Shown in pieces: positions 33,621-42,240 of a DNA stretch of 60,000 nt. The first letter of the stretch is position 1. Each line of letters opens with the position of its first letter. The notes beneath the pieces are model-generated. The model was not told where the DNA came from, did not search any database, and saw nothing but the letters and a program-made list of their open reading frames with translations. The DNA is taken from assembly GCF_002964975.1 (NCBI RefSeq), contig NZ_PSZM01000041.1, positions 1-60,000 of the forward strand, given 5' to 3'. The position numbers and the translations under genes are program-made. This stretch comes from Apibacter adventoris (GTDB lineage Bacteria > Bacteroidota > Bacteroidia > Flavobacteriales > Weeksellaceae).

Positions 33621-35378
33621 ATGAGTGCTTTAAAAACCCTAAATCCTTATTTAAAAAAACATAAAAAACTTCTGTTTTTAGGGGGTATATTTATAATCCT
33701 TTCTAATTTTTTTACTATCTATCCTGTAAAATTTGTTGGAAAAGCCATCAATATTATTGCCGAAACCTTACAGCAACATTCTTCATTACAAAAACATGAA
33801 TTACTTAAGCAACTTCTTTTGTATGGAGGAATTATTGTTTTAGCTCCTGTTATTTCAGGAGTATTAAAGTTTTATATGAGACAAACTATAATTGTGGCTT
33901 CCAGAAGGATAGAATTTGAATTAAAAAATAATATATACAAGCATTATCAAAAATTATCATTTACTTTTCTAAAAAAATCCAAAGTAGGAGACTTAATAAA
34001 CCGTATTAGTGAAGATGTAGTTAATGTTAGACAATATTTAGGTCCAGGAATAATGTATAGTATAAATCTAGCTATAATGCTAATTATAGTTTTATTCTAT
34101 ATGCTAATTTCTGATCCTGTTATGACCGCATATGCTCTTCTTCCCCTTCCGTTCCTATCTTATTTTATATATAAACAAAGCTCAATTATTAATAAAAAAA
34201 CTAAAATTGTTCAGGCAGAGCAATCTAACATATCATCTTTCGTACAAGATACATTTTCAGGAATACGTGTAATTAAATCATTTACACAAGAAGAATATAT
34301 TACTTCAAAATATATTAATAAATCAAACGATTATAGACAAAAATCTATTTCTTTAGCCAGTACTGAGGCTTTATTTTCTCCCTTAATGATGCTTATTATA
34401 GGAATAAGCAATATTTTTATCTTATACGTGGGGGGACAAAGATATATTAATGGAAAAATTGATGTTGGTACTATAACAGATTTTTTTCTTTACCTAAATA
34501 TACTGATATGGCCTTTTACTGCTTTAGGTTGGGTAACATCAATAACCCGTAGAGCTGAAGCATCTATGGAAAGAATAAATGCATTTTTAGAAGTTCAGGA
34601 AGAAATTACAAACAATTGCTCTGACATTTATCCCATACATGGAAATATTCGTTTTGAAAATGTAAGTTATACCTATCCTAATACCGGAATTAAAGCGTTA
34701 GATAATGTTTCGTTTGAAATTTTTTCCGGTGAAACTACTATATTCATGGGAAAAACAGGAGCCGGAAAATCGACTATTACTCTTTTAATTGAACGTTTAA
34801 TTGAACCTGACAGCGGAACCATATATATAGATAATAAACCGTTAAAGCAACATAACCTTGAATTGCTTAGAAATAAAATAGGTTATGTTCCTCAAGAAAG
34901 TTTTTTGTTTTCAGACACTATTTTTAACAATATAGCATACGGAATAGAAAATCCTTCTTTAAATTTAATAGAAAAATATGCAAAACAAGCAGAAATACAT
35001 TCCAGCATTATGGAGTTTAAAAACCAATATCAAACAGAAGTAGGTGAAAGAGGAGTTACGTTATCCGGAGGACAAAAACAGAGAATTTCTATTTCTAGAG
35101 CTCTTATTAAAGATCCTGTTATTTTCATGTTTGATGATAGTTTATCTGCTGTTGATACAGAAACAGAAGAAAAAATATTATCTAATATACAATCAAATAT
35201 TGAGTTAAAAACTACCATTATTATTACACACAGAGTTTCTTCAACAAAAAATTCTGATAAAATTATTATTTTAGAAAATGGAGCTATTAAAGAAGAAGGT
35301 TCTCACGATGATTTAATTAACAAAAATGGATATTATTCTGAACTATATAAAAAACAAATTACACAAAAGCGATTATAA
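33621..35378 (+). CDS. ABC exporter half-transporter (permease-ATPase fusion)
   Basis: 585 residues: six membrane helices in about 1-320 and an ATPase domain from about 340. Walker A GKTGAGKST, signature LSGGQKQR, D-loop SAVDTETE, H-loop ITHR. Walker B reads VIFMFDDSLSAVD, with Asp where most exporters have the catalytic Glu, as in MdlA/YheI-type subunits of heterodimers. No partner gene lies next to it here. Substrate unknown: lipids or drugs are typical. TAACTTTG at 33608-33615 is an exact -7 box, which would leave almost no leader. Confidence 0.85.
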   Translation: MSALKTLNPYLKKHKKLLFLGGIFIILSNFFTIYPVKFVGKAINIIAETLQQHSSLQKHELLKQLLLYGGIIVLAPVISGVLKFYMRQTIIVASRRIEFELKNNIYKHYQKLSFTFLKKSKVGDLINRISEDVVNVRQYLGPGIMYSINLAIMLIIVLFYMLISDPVMTAYALLPLPFLSYFIYKQSSIINKKTKIVQAEQSNISSFVQDTFSGIRVIKSFTQEEYITSKYINKSNDYRQKSISLASTEALFSPLMMLIIGISNIFILYVGGQRYINGKIDVGTITDFFLYLNILIWPFTALGWVTSITRRAEASMERINAFLEVQEEITNNCSDIYPIHGNIRFENVSYTYPNTGIKALDNVSFEIFSGETTIFMGKTGAGKSTITLLIERLIEPDSGTIYIDNKPLKQHNLELLRNKIGYVPQESFLFSDTIFNNIAYGIENPSLNLIEKYAKQAEIHSSIMEFKNQYQTEVGERGVTLSGGQKQRISISRALIKDPVIFMFDDSLSAVDTETEEKILSNIQSNIELKTTIIITHRVSSTKNSDKIIILENGAIKEEGSHDDLINKNGYYSELYKKQITQKRL

Positions 35379-35490
35379 ATCATAAAAAAACAATTGTATC
35401 TATATAACTATTTTCATACTTTTGTTTGGTTTTAAGTATATATGTTATATTTTTTAATATTTATAGTAAACAAAAACTAAAATATAAATT

Positions 35491-35868
35491 ATGATGAATG
35501 ATTCTGAAAATTTAGAGAAAAAAGAAAACGAGATATTCTCTAAAATATTACGGGCTGGAAAAAGAACTTATTTTTTTGATGTAAGAGAAACAAAGGCCGG
35601 AGATTATTATTTAACTATTACTGAAAGTAAAAAAAATGTTTCCGAAGAAGGCGCCTTAGGATTCAAAAAATTTAAAATTTATCTATACAAAGAAGATTTT
35701 AAAAATTTCAAAACTATTCTAGAAGAAACAACTTCCTTTATTATTAAAGAAACCGGTGAAAAAGTTATTTCTGAAAGACATAGAGATGATTTCCATCTTT
35801 TAACAGAAGAAAATAAAGATTCGATAAAGGTATCAAATTTTACAAATGTAGATTTTGAAGATATATAA
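35491..35868 (+). CDS. DUF3276 / PUR-alpha-like nucleic-acid-binding protein
   Basis: 125 residues beginning MMNDSENLEKKENEIFSKIL. The block RAGKRTYFFDVRETKAGDYY is the hallmark of the Bacteroidota DUF3276 (PUR-type) family, which binds single-stranded nucleic acid in studied examples. Its acidic tail is usual for the family. Single gene with a strong terminator at 35893. Confidence 0.9.
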   Translation: MMNDSENLEKKENEIFSKILRAGKRTYFFDVRETKAGDYYLTITESKKNVSEEGALGFKKFKIYLYKEDFKNFKTILEETTSFIIKETGEKVISERHRDDFHLLTEENKDSIKVSNFTNVDFEDI

Positions 35869-35892
35869 AATTATTACCTTACCTTAAAAATA

Positions 35893-35935
35893 AAAAAAGC
35901 AGGTATCATTTAATTGAAAAAATACCTGCTTTTTT
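35893..35935 (+). terminator. Terminator after the DUF3276 gene
   Basis: AAAAAAGCAGGTAT and ATACCTGCTTTTTT form a perfect 14-base inverted repeat with a 15-base loop. Confidence 0.85.
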
Positions 35936-36113
35936 ATTTAAATTATTATTAAAAAAATAAAAAACTAACACATTAAAAATTAACTTTTAATTAACACTAC
36001 AAATTTATATGTTAAATATATGTGAAAAAAGTTAAAATATGATACCCAAGAGTATTAGAGAAAGTAATTTTGGCGCGTAATAAAGTAAAACAATCACAAT
36101 ATTACGTTTATTT

Positions 36114-36818
36114 ATGAAAGCTTTTTTAAAATTATTTTTTCTTATACTGATCACTTCCTTAACTACAACTTCTTGTGTATCAAACTATATAGCCAGTAAT
36201 AATAATTATAAGTATCCATCTACCAGTAAATTATTGCTAGCAAATAACTCTAAAGGACCAAATACAACAAAAACCGAAACAAAAAAATTAGTTACAGATA
36301 ATTCTTTATTAAATGATAATTCCGTTTCGGAAAATATCAATTTTTATGCAGAAAAAGCATTTTCTAAAGAAGCTTATAAATTAATTACCGAAGCTAAAAC
36401 TTATTTAGGAACCCCATATTTATATGGAGGAACTACACGAAGAGGTATTGATTGTTCTTCTTTCGTACAACAAGTATTTAATGCTTCTAATATCTCTTTA
36501 CCTAGAACCTCAGCCCTTCAATCAGAAGTAGGAGTAAGAGTGGCTAAAGAAGAATTAAAAAAAGGAGATCTAATATTTTTTTCACATACTCCAAAAAGCA
36601 GAGTCTCTCATGTTGGCATTGTTGAAAGTGTAAGCCCTACGGGTGAGATTTTCTTTATTCATGCATCTTCATCTCAAGGAGTAACGATAACTTCTTTAGA
36701 AACAGAATATTGGAAAAAACGTTTTAAAAGAGCCATGCGAATTCTTAATGCGGAGGAAAAACAAGAAGAACCTAATCCACTCCAGGACGATATAAAATTA
36801 GTTAAAGTCACTTTTTAA
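36114..36818 (+). CDS. NlpC/P60 family lipoprotein (cell-wall endopeptidase)
   Basis: 234 residues. The N-terminus ends TSLTTTSC (Cys21), a lipobox. The C-terminal half is an NlpC/P60 domain: YLYGGTTRRGIDCSSF with the catalytic Cys, PRTSALQSEVG, and SHVGIV with the catalytic His. Such enzymes cut peptidoglycan peptides between D-Glu and diaminopimelate. The segment between residues 22 and 85 is low-complexity. A TPP riboswitch starts shortly after its stop. Confidence 0.9.
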   Translation: MKAFLKLFFLILITSLTTTSCVSNYIASNNNYKYPSTSKLLLANNSKGPNTTKTETKKLVTDNSLLNDNSVSENINFYAEKAFSKEAYKLITEAKTYLGTPYLYGGTTRRGIDCSSFVQQVFNASNISLPRTSALQSEVGVRVAKEELKKGDLIFFSHTPKSRVSHVGIVESVSPTGEIFFIHASSSQGVTITSLETEYWKKRFKRAMRILNAEEKQEEPNPLQDDIKLVKVTF

Positions 36819-36848
36819 ATTTTTATTTAGTAGATTTGTAAAAAATAA

Positions 36849-36918
36849 AAAGGGGGTGCTGTAAAAATAGCTGAGATTATACCCTAAGAACCTGGGCAAG
36901 TAATGTTGCCAAGGGAAA
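36849..36918 (+). promoter_or_regulatory. TPP (thiamine pyrophosphate) riboswitch
   Basis: The aptamer is clearly readable: GGGGGTGCTG, GCTGAGATTATACCC, GAACCTGGGCAAGTAATG and CCAAGGGAAA in the right order and spacing for a THI element. TAGATTTG at 36831-36838 is an exact -7 box directly upstream. The switch precedes a TonB-dependent receptor, so thiamine pyrophosphate should shut the receptor off. Confidence 0.92.
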
Positions 36919-36927
36919 TCTTAGACA

Positions 36928-36960
36928 CAGAGGTTTCATAAATTGAAATCTTTTTTCTTT
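36928..36960 (+). terminator. Terminator stem of the TPP riboswitch expression platform
   Basis: AGAGGTTTC, loop ATAAATT, GAAATCTTT, followed by T-rich sequence. Its position between aptamer and gene suggests control by transcription termination when TPP is bound. Confidence 0.6.
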
Positions 36961-36996
36961 TATATTATACAAACCTCTTTTTTAATATTTTAAAAT

Positions 36997-39138
36997 ATGA
37001 AAAAAAGAGATTTTATACTTTTAAGTATTATTATACTTTCCGGAGCATACAGTAAAGCACAACAAAAAAAAGATTCATTAGAAAAAAATATTCAGGAAAT
37101 CATTATCTCTGCAAAAGCACCTATAAGTAAGGAAAAATTTACACAAAAACAACTTGAAAATAAAAATTTGGGTCAAGATATTCCTTATCTTCTTAAAAAT
37201 AGTCTTTCTGCAATTTCTTCATCCGATGCTGGTTCCGGAATAGGATATACCAATATAAGAATTCGAGGAAGTGACCAAACCCGCATCAATGTAACATTAA
37301 ATGATGTACCATTAAATAATGCTGAATCACAAGGTCCCTTTTGGATTAATATGCCCGATCTAGCCTCATCTATATCTAATATAACCATACAACGAGGCGT
37401 TGGTACTTCTACTGAAGGAACAGGTTCTTTCGGTGCAAGCATTAACATAAAAACACACTATCCTGAAGATAGTGCATATTTTCAAACAGATCAATCCGTA
37501 GGTTCATTTAATACGCATAAACATACCTTTGCCTTAGGATCAGGAAAATTTTATAATAATTTATTAAAAATGGATGCTCGTATTTCATTTATTAAATCTG
37601 AAGGATACTTAGATAGAGCTTTTTCTGATTTATTTTCCTATTATGTAAATGGAATGTATGAAAAACAACAAACAAAAATTAGTTTTATGGTTTTTGGAGG
37701 AAAGCAACAAACATATCAAGCATGGAATGGTATTGATTATGAAAATATGAAAAAAAGAAGAACTTTTAATTCTTGTGGTGCCATTTATGATTCTGATGGA
37801 AATATTATTCGATATTATAATAATGAAACAGATAATTATTGGCAAGATAATTATCATTTATATGGAGAGCATAAAATAAATGGTAATTGGAAACTTAAAT
37901 CAACACTATTTTATGTTAAAGGAAAAGGATATTATGAGGAATATAAACAGAATTCTAAATTGAAAAATTATAAACTAAAAAATATAATTTTAAGCCAAGA
38001 TACTATAACAACTACTGATTTAGTTAGAAGACAATGGTTAAAAAATAATTTTTATGGTATAACGAATCATTTAATAGGTAAATTTGATAAATGGAATCTC
38101 GAAATAGGATTAGGATTCAACACCTATGATGGAAAACATTTCGGAAAAGTAATATGGGCAGAATATTTTCCTGAAAGCACACCAGATCATGAGTATTATA
38201 GGAATAAGGCTTTAAAAAATGAAATTAGCGGAAATATAAAAGCTCTTTATAAAATTTCTGATTATTGTAATCTTTTTGGAGATGTTCAATACAGAAATAT
38301 ACATTATTCAGGACATGATGTTCCCGGAGGAGAAAGTATATATAAAAATGGTGGACCTTTATATTTTAGCAAAAACTATAATTTTATTAATCCAAAAATA
38401 GGTGTTACTTATACATTTAAAACTGGAAATGTATACCTAACTTACGGAATGGCTCAAAAAGAGCCGAATAGAAATGATGTATTAAGCAATGAAAATATAA
38501 AATCTGAACTTTTACATAATATAGAATTAGGAGTACAACAGAATTTTTCAAATTTCAGTTATTCAATTAATGGATACGGAATGTATTATTTAAATCAATT
38601 AGTTTTAAGTGGGAAAATTAATGATGTGGGTAGTTTTATAAGAGAAAATAGTGGTAAAAGTTATAGAATGGGAATAGAAATATCTGCAGAATATAAATTT
38701 TCTAGTCAAATAACTTTCTTAGCTAATTCAACCATAAGTACAAATAAAAATATAAATTTTAAAAAAGAAATTCAATCTGTTATTCATAATTTAGGAAATA
38801 CTGATATAGCATTTTCTCCAAATTATATAGGGAACATATCAATTCAATGGATACCTTTAAAAAAATTAACTGCAAAATGGTCTCATCAATATATAAGCAG
38901 CCAATACCTAAACAATGAAGAACCTACAAATGGAAAATTAAAAGGATATTATACATCTGATATCAGCCTAGAATATTCCCCTAAAATATTAAAAATAAAA
39001 AATTTAAGTTTAAAATTATTATTGAATAATATTTTTAATAACCTATACGAAAATAATGGTTACTATTCTGATAATATACCCTATTATTATCCACAAGCTG
39101 GATTTAATTTTTTAATCGGGATTAGTATAAAATTATAA
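36997..39138 (+). CDS. TonB-dependent outer-membrane receptor, probably for thiamine or a precursor
   Basis: 713 residues: signal peptide (LLSIIILSGAYSKAQ), plug domain (about 30-150, with NIRIRGSDQTRINVTLNDVP and VGTSTEGTGSFGASI), then a beta-barrel ending in the typical aromatic C-terminal strand (FNFLIGISIKL). The TPP riboswitch in its leader points to thiamine, its phosphates or a pyrimidine precursor as the substrate; that is inference from regulation. Energy would come from TonB-ExbBD. No inner-membrane thiamine transporter is adjacent. Confidence 0.85.
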   Translation: MKKRDFILLSIIILSGAYSKAQQKKDSLEKNIQEIIISAKAPISKEKFTQKQLENKNLGQDIPYLLKNSLSAISSSDAGSGIGYTNIRIRGSDQTRINVTLNDVPLNNAESQGPFWINMPDLASSISNITIQRGVGTSTEGTGSFGASINIKTHYPEDSAYFQTDQSVGSFNTHKHTFALGSGKFYNNLLKMDARISFIKSEGYLDRAFSDLFSYYVNGMYEKQQTKISFMVFGGKQQTYQAWNGIDYENMKKRRTFNSCGAIYDSDGNIIRYYNNETDNYWQDNYHLYGEHKINGNWKLKSTLFYVKGKGYYEEYKQNSKLKNYKLKNIILSQDTITTTDLVRRQWLKNNFYGITNHLIGKFDKWNLEIGLGFNTYDGKHFGKVIWAEYFPESTPDHEYYRNKALKNEISGNIKALYKISDYCNLFGDVQYRNIHYSGHDVPGGESIYKNGGPLYFSKNYNFINPKIGVTYTFKTGNVYLTYGMAQKEPNRNDVLSNENIKSELLHNIELGVQQNFSNFSYSINGYGMYYLNQLVLSGKINDVGSFIRENSGKSYRMGIEISAEYKFSSQITFLANSTISTNKNINFKKEIQSVIHNLGNTDIAFSPNYIGNISIQWIPLKKLTAKWSHQYISSQYLNNEEPTNGKLKGYYTSDISLEYSPKILKIKNLSLKLLLNNIFNNLYENNGYYSDNIPYYYPQAGFNFLIGISIKL

Positions 39139-39182
39139 TACTCTTAATTTTTTTAATTATTTAAAAATAACTTAAAAAATAA

Positions 39183-39213
39183 TTGATTTTCCTTATTATA
39201 ATATATATTTTTG
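39183..39213 (+). promoter_or_regulatory. Promoter of the thioredoxin-like gene
   Basis: TTG (39183-39185), 20 bases, TATTTTTG (39206-39213), an exact match to the Bacteroidota consensus and spacing. Leader about 12 bases. Confidence 0.65.
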
Positions 39214-39231
39214 CTTAATTAAATTTTTAAT

Positions 39232-39732
39232 ATGAGGTTTGGTTTAGCATTTATACTATTATTTTTAAGTTCCCTATCAGCATGGGGACAAGAAAAAGAT
39301 TTAATAACGTGGAATAGTATTCAAAAAGCAGACAGCCTACAGTTAAATGGAGATTCAAGGTTTTTACTCGTTGATGTATTTACAGATTGGTGTGGACCTT
39401 GTAAACTTATGGATAAAAATACTTTTCATAACGAAAAAGTCGCACAATTTATTAACGAAAATTTTATTCCTGTAAAGCTTAATGCTGAATCTAAACTGAA
39501 TATCAGTTTTAAAGGAAAAGAATATAAGTGGGTAAATTATGGTAGAAGTGGTTTACAATCACTTGCTTATGTTATATTGGGAGGAAATTTAATATATCCT
39601 TCTATAGCTTTTGTTGATAATAAAGGGCAAACCATAACCATTATAAATGGCTATTTTCAAGCGGAAGAATTTTTAAAAATTATTCAAGATTTAAAAATTA
39701 AATTAGAAAAATATCAGGTCAAGGAACAATAA
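39232..39732 (+). CDS. Exported thioredoxin-like protein
   Basis: 166 residues with a signal peptide (LAFILLFLSSLSAWGQ) and a thioredoxin fold carrying the active site DWCGPCK (about 52-58). Periplasmic disulfide reductase or isomerase of the type often called thioredoxin-family protein; the partner is unknown. Its 3' end overlaps the convergent comEC gene by 14 bases. Confidence 0.88.
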   Translation: MRFGLAFILLFLSSLSAWGQEKDLITWNSIQKADSLQLNGDSRFLLVDVFTDWCGPCKLMDKNTFHNEKVAQFINENFIPVKLNAESKLNISFKGKEYKWVNYGRSGLQSLAYVILGGNLIYPSIAFVDNKGQTITIINGYFQAEEFLKIIQDLKIKLEKYQVKEQ

Positions 39733-41722
39733 AAGCTCCCTGATATTGTGTATTCCAAACATTTAAATTTGACATTTGTTTTTCATTATCTAATTCATAA
39801 AAATTCATACCTGTTTTAATAATTTTTTTTATTGAACTTATGTCTTTATAGGTATTTAAACTAATCGGACTTACTAAATAGGTAATAGAATCACATATAT
39901 CTTTATGAGTATTATTTAAAATTTGTATTTTCTTATTTTTCCATATATAAATTTTTTTGTAATCTATATCTTGATATTTCAATTGTTTTATTCCTTCTCC
40001 ATCTGCATAAGGCTGTATTATATCCGGCTTAATTTTTATTAGATCTTCATTCTTATCTTTTAATACCCATAAAAATTTCCCTTTTCTAAACCCTATTAAT
40101 GGATATTTATTTTGATGAAATACAATAAAGTTTTCTTTTTTGGAAATTTTATATTCCTCCCATAATCTATTGACCTGAAATAAAAATAAAAATATCAAAA
40201 TAGGAATGATATTTTTAATCTTAGGTTTTTGTAGGAAAAATTTTGTAAAAACCAAAGCAAGAAATAAAAATCCTATTTCTATTTCATTAAAATAAACACC
40301 TTTGAATGAAGCAAAATCTGAAGAAGATATCCAATAGCTTCCTTTTATTAATAATTGAGTACAAAAATTATAAAAACAATTAAAATAAAATTGTAAATTA
40401 TAAGGAAGATAAACTACACCTAATTCTATTATCGAAGAGTAAGTTATAACATAAGTATAAGGTATGATTAAAATATTTGCAGGAATAGATAATAAAGAAA
40501 ATTGATGAAAATAATATAAAACCAAAGGAAGGGTTCCTATTTGCGCTACAATTGTTATTGATAAAGGTTCTATAACCCACTTATTTATTGTATTACTTTG
40601 AGTTTTTAAATGTTTTAAGCAAATAGGATTTAGCCAACACATAAAAAATACAGCCACATAACTTAATTGAAAACCTATAGAATAAATTTCATATGGATTA
40701 TAAAGTAAAATAATAATAGCAGATAATGATAAACTATGATAAACCCCAGGATTTCTTTTCAATAAATCTGAAACATAATAAATAGTAATCATTAAACAAG
40801 CCCTGGAAACAGAAGAAGACAGACCAACAAAACAGCCAAATAACCATACACATGCTAAAGAAAAGATAATAATTATTACCCTCTTTTTCTTAGAAAAACA
40901 TATGGTTAAAACATTGAAAATTATTCCAAAAATTAGAGCAATATGCATGCCTGAAATTGCAATTAAATGCATGATTCCCGCTTTAGAATATGCCTGAATA
41001 TTATCTTTTTTCATATCCGACCTATTGCCCAACAAATAAGCTTTTAAAAACTCTTTTGAATCTGAATTTAAATAGGACGAATCAATTTTAAGACATAGAA
41101 GTTGATTTATATTTTTAATTTTATACCATAAAGAAGAATGCTTTTTTTGATAAATTATTTGGTAGGTTATTCCCAGATTAGAAATATAATTTCTTTGTAG
41201 ATAATTTTTATAATTAAATTGATATGGATTTAAATTTTTTGAAGGATCTTGAATTTTAACTATCACTCCATACTCGTCTCCTATTTTTAAAATAGAATCA
41301 GTTTTTATCTTATTAAATAACAATAGCACTTTCCCTGAAGTATGAATTAACTTCCCTTTATACGAAATTGAATGAACTTCTGCTGTATATTTTCTGTTTT
41401 TTTCATTTGAATTATTTTGTTCATCTATGACAACCGAAATATATTGCTTCTTATTTTTTTCTATAAAATGACTATAATGATTATCGGATTGATTAGTATT
41501 TATTCCCACGATAATAAGCCCTAGAAGAAACCAACAAAATAACGATAAAACAGAGAATAAAATTTTAAAACGGATAGAATTAAATATAAATATTGAAAGA
41601 AGAAATACCAGAATTAAAATCGTAAACCATATTTTCCATGAAAAAAAACTATAGGGATATAAAAATATTCCTAAGATAAGAAATAATAAATAAAATGAAT
41701 ATGGATGTTTACCAATATGCAT
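39719..41722 (-). CDS. comEC: ComEC/Rec2-family DNA-uptake channel
   Basis: 667 residues with many membrane helices. An N-terminal DUF4131-like segment and soluble OB-like region (about 100-190) precede the competence domain, where NRSDMKKDNIQAYSKAGIMH and LIAISGMHIALIFG are diagnostic. The C-terminal metallo-beta-lactamase domain seen in Bacillus ComEC is missing, only a short beta-rich tail follows, as is common in Bacteroidota. Carries single-stranded DNA across the inner membrane in natural transformation, one possible route by which toxin cassettes could be acquired. Confidence 0.9.
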   Translation of the reverse strand: MHIGKHPYSFYLLFLILGIFLYPYSFFSWKIWFTILILVFLLSIFIFNSIRFKILFSVLSLFCWFLLGLIIVGINTNQSDNHYSHFIEKNKKQYISVVIDEQNNSNEKNRKYTAEVHSISYKGKLIHTSGKVLLLFNKIKTDSILKIGDEYGVIVKIQDPSKNLNPYQFNYKNYLQRNYISNLGITYQIIYQKKHSSLWYKIKNINQLLCLKIDSSYLNSDSKEFLKAYLLGNRSDMKKDNIQAYSKAGIMHLIAISGMHIALIFGIIFNVLTICFSKKKRVIIIIFSLACVWLFGCFVGLSSSVSRACLMITIYYVSDLLKRNPGVYHSLSLSAIIILLYNPYEIYSIGFQLSYVAVFFMCWLNPICLKHLKTQSNTINKWVIEPLSITIVAQIGTLPLVLYYFHQFSLLSIPANILIIPYTYVITYSSIIELGVVYLPYNLQFYFNCFYNFCTQLLIKGSYWISSSDFASFKGVYFNEIEIGFLFLALVFTKFFLQKPKIKNIIPILIFLFLFQVNRLWEEYKISKKENFIVFHQNKYPLIGFRKGKFLWVLKDKNEDLIKIKPDIIQPYADGEGIKQLKYQDIDYKKIYIWKNKKIQILNNTHKDICDSITYLVSPISLNTYKDISSIKKIIKTGMNFYELDNEKQMSNLNVWNTQYQGAFIVP

Positions 41723-42240
41723 TTAATTTTTTTATATATCATATAGATTCTTAAACAAATTAAGAATCAGGATATTATTTTTTAATTAATTTTTAAGATC
41801 AAATAATAAAAAAAATATAACCGACTTTCTTTTAATTATAATTTCTCTTTATAATTTCATAGTTAATCTTTTCTTTTTTGGATTTTTAAGAAAATGATAA
41901 ACCAAATTATCTAGTACATTATTTCCCTTGCAATGTAAGATTTTTTTAAATTTCCCGAAATATTAACTCCAATATTTTCTTCATTGCTTTATGATTTACA
42001 TAATTGTCGATTCTCCTTTTTTTAATGTCGAAGATAAAATATTAATTAAATTAATATTCCTCTATGCTTGAACAAATATAATCATAAAAACAGAACTTTT
42101 CCTAATCCAAATGCTGCATACTTATATGGTATTCAATTATTAGTATGAAAATTTGATTAATTTTTTAATTAAATTTTAACAAATTAAATAATACGTTTAT
42201 TTTTGCAAGCAACAACTAAACTAATTTAAACTGATTTTGT
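41723..42240. other. Long AT-rich intergenic region between divergent genes
   Basis: No reading frame of note. A short hairpin CTTGCAATGTAAG followed by T7 (about 41930-41950) resembles the toxin-array terminators (CTTGCAATGCAAG) with one change. TATTTTTG at 42198-42205 is an exact -7 box for the receptor gene; I see no good -33 partner. Confidence 0.5.

Noticed and set aside
36114-36818. NlpC/P60 lipoprotein as another toxin
   Set aside because: It has its own lipoprotein signal, no Rhs core and no immunity partner, and lies among housekeeping genes; an ordinary cell-wall enzyme is the simpler reading.
41930-41950. CTTGCAATGTAAG-T7 as evidence of a former toxin cassette before the TonB receptor
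   Set aside because: A 13-base hairpin resembling the array terminators can arise by chance in such AT-rich DNA, and no core, tip or spacer sequence is near it.
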